A DNA stretch of 23,043 bases from assembly GCA_035310125.1 (NCBI GenBank), contig DATGEP010000170.1, positions 1 to 23,043 of the forward strand, written 5' to 3'. The stretch is from DATGEP01 sp035310125 (lineage in GTDB: Bacteria > Chloroflexota > Ktedonobacteria > Ktedonobacterales > JADMIN01). The notes beneath the pieces are model-generated. The model saw only the letters and a list, made by a program, of their open reading frames with translations, searched no databases and had not been told where the DNA came from. The position numbers and the translations under genes are program-made. Of the stretch, positions 22,451 to 23,043 are shown piece after piece (position 1 is the stretch's first letter; each line of letters starts with the position of its first letter).

Positions 22451-22495
22451 TTGGGCGTGGGTGACGTATCTAGGGACAGTATGGGCGTTGGGCGT
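22451..22495. repeat. three near-identical octamers before the PLD-helicase promoter
   Basis: TTGGGCGT occurs at 22451-22458 and 22488-22495, with ATGGGCGT at 22481-22488 sharing one base. All three face the same way and end just before the -35 box at 22497. This is the layout of activator sites or of a repressor array covering a promoter. The region 22297-22573 otherwise holds no gene. Confidence 0.4.
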
Positions 22496-22496
22496 C

Positions 22497-22525
22497 TTGT
22501 GTGAGTGTAGCGGTAAGATTATACT
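22497..22525 (+). promoter_or_regulatory. promoter for the PLD-helicase gene
   Basis: TTGTGT (22497-22502), a 17-base spacer, then TATACT (22520-22525). The -10 matches in 5 of 6 positions and the -35 in 3. The start would be near 22532, about 42 bases before the ATG. The AT-rich surroundings stand out against the GC-rich neighbourhood. Confidence 0.55.
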
Positions 22526-22573
22526 TAGCCCATCAATTCACAGAGCGTGCGGTTGCGGCAGTAAGGATTCGCC

Positions 22574-23043
22574 ATGCCAAAGATATTTGACAATATTGAG
22601 CTGAGTTTGCTGCCGGCGTTGCGGGAGACGGTGCGGCTGGCGACACGCGCGGACTTCTGCGTGGGATATTTCAATCTGCGCGGCTGGCGGCTGATTGATG
22701 AAGATATCGAACGGTTCGCGGGCGGCGATGGCGCTAATTGCCGCTTGATGGTGGGCATGCAATCGTTGCCGCAGGATGAGCTGCGCGCGGCGCTGCGTCT
22801 GGGCAGCGTGGACGGCGGCATTGATCAGACGACGGCGCTGCGCTTGAAGAAACAGCTTGCTGAGGAGTTCCGCCAGCAGCTAACCATCGGCGCGCCGAGC
22901 AACGCGGACGAGATGGGCCTGCGGCGCTTGAGCGCGCATCTGCGCTCAGGCAAGCTCGCGGTGAAGCTCTTTCTGCGCCACCACCTGCACGCCAAGCTGT
23001 ACCTGCTGCACCGGACCGATCCCATCAATCCGATTGTGGGGTA
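22574..23043 (+). CDS. PLD-nuclease domain N-terminus of a helicase-type defence protein (partial, runs off right edge)
   Basis: About 156 residues are visible from ATG22574, which has AAGGA at a good distance. The sequence MPKIFDNIELSLLPALRETV, then RADFCVGYFNLRGWRLID, is one I recall from the start of long proteins in which an N-terminal phospholipase-D-like nuclease is followed by an SNF2/DEAD-type helicase. HLHAKLYLLH supplies the H-x-K part of the PLD active site; the matching Asp/Asn would lie just past the edge. Related proteins are often found next to a DNA methylase of Eco57I type or other anti-phage genes, so this may open a defence module. That rests on the N-terminus only. Alternatives are a lone PLD nuclease or a shorter restriction enzyme of NgoFVII type. 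It has its own promoter. Confidence 0.78.
   Translation, partial: MPKIFDNIELSLLPALRETVRLATRADFCVGYFNLRGWRLIDEDIERFAGGDGANCRLMVGMQSLPQDELRAALRLGSVDGGIDQTTALRLKKQLAEEFRQQLTIGAPSNADEMGLRRLSAHLRSGKLAVKLFLRHHLHAKLYLLHRTDPINPIVG

Overview
The window is about 23 kb of GC-rich bacterial chromosome. Class I-C CRISPR genes, a one-transmembrane protein with a Thr/Pro-rich tail, a cytosolic PknB-type kinase, NarL-type two-component genes and terpenoid/lipid genes together suggest Chloroflexota, perhaps near Ktedonobacteria. This is inferred from gene content only; there is no rRNA or marker phylogeny in the window.

Left part (1-4632): a type I-C CRISPR effector operon on the minus strand, with cas3 followed by cas5, which runs off the left edge. 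About 560 bases without a convincing gene follow. Then come a small hydrophobic protein and a DUF4389 membrane protein. The part ends at a 3' fragment of a tRNA-Thr(CGU) gene at about 4572-4632. This looks like the attachment scar of an integrated element, which would put the cas genes inside an island and everything to the right in older chromosome.

Middle-left (4633-10137): a nucleoside hydrolase that appears to start on ATT, leuB, a membrane-anchored protein with a coiled coil and an exported domain, an unrecognised tail-anchored protein and an LpxL-type acyltransferase. leuB and the membrane protein diverge from two well-formed sigma70-type promoters.

Centre (10313-19474): eight genes in a row on the minus strand. 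In transcription order they are a response regulator, its histidine kinase, a trans-polyprenyl diphosphate synthase, a class II (DxDD) terpene cyclase of the squalene-hopene cyclase superfamily, a UbiA prenyltransferase, a ketopantoate-reductase-like dehydrogenase, a DegV/FakB fatty-acid-binding protein and PlsY. The last six are packed with gaps or overlaps of +81, -14, +17, -4 and -11 bases. They read as one pathway: make a polyprenyl diphosphate, cyclise it, transfer it to an acceptor, and deliver fatty acid and acylate glycerol-3-phosphate. I think this is a candidate undescribed terpenoid-lipid system. The product is unknown.

Right part (19712-23043): a CAX-type cation/proton antiporter, a soluble Ser/Thr kinase, and the start of a PLD-nuclease/helicase-type defence protein. 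The last gene has its own promoter, preceded by three near-identical octamers, and runs off the right edge.
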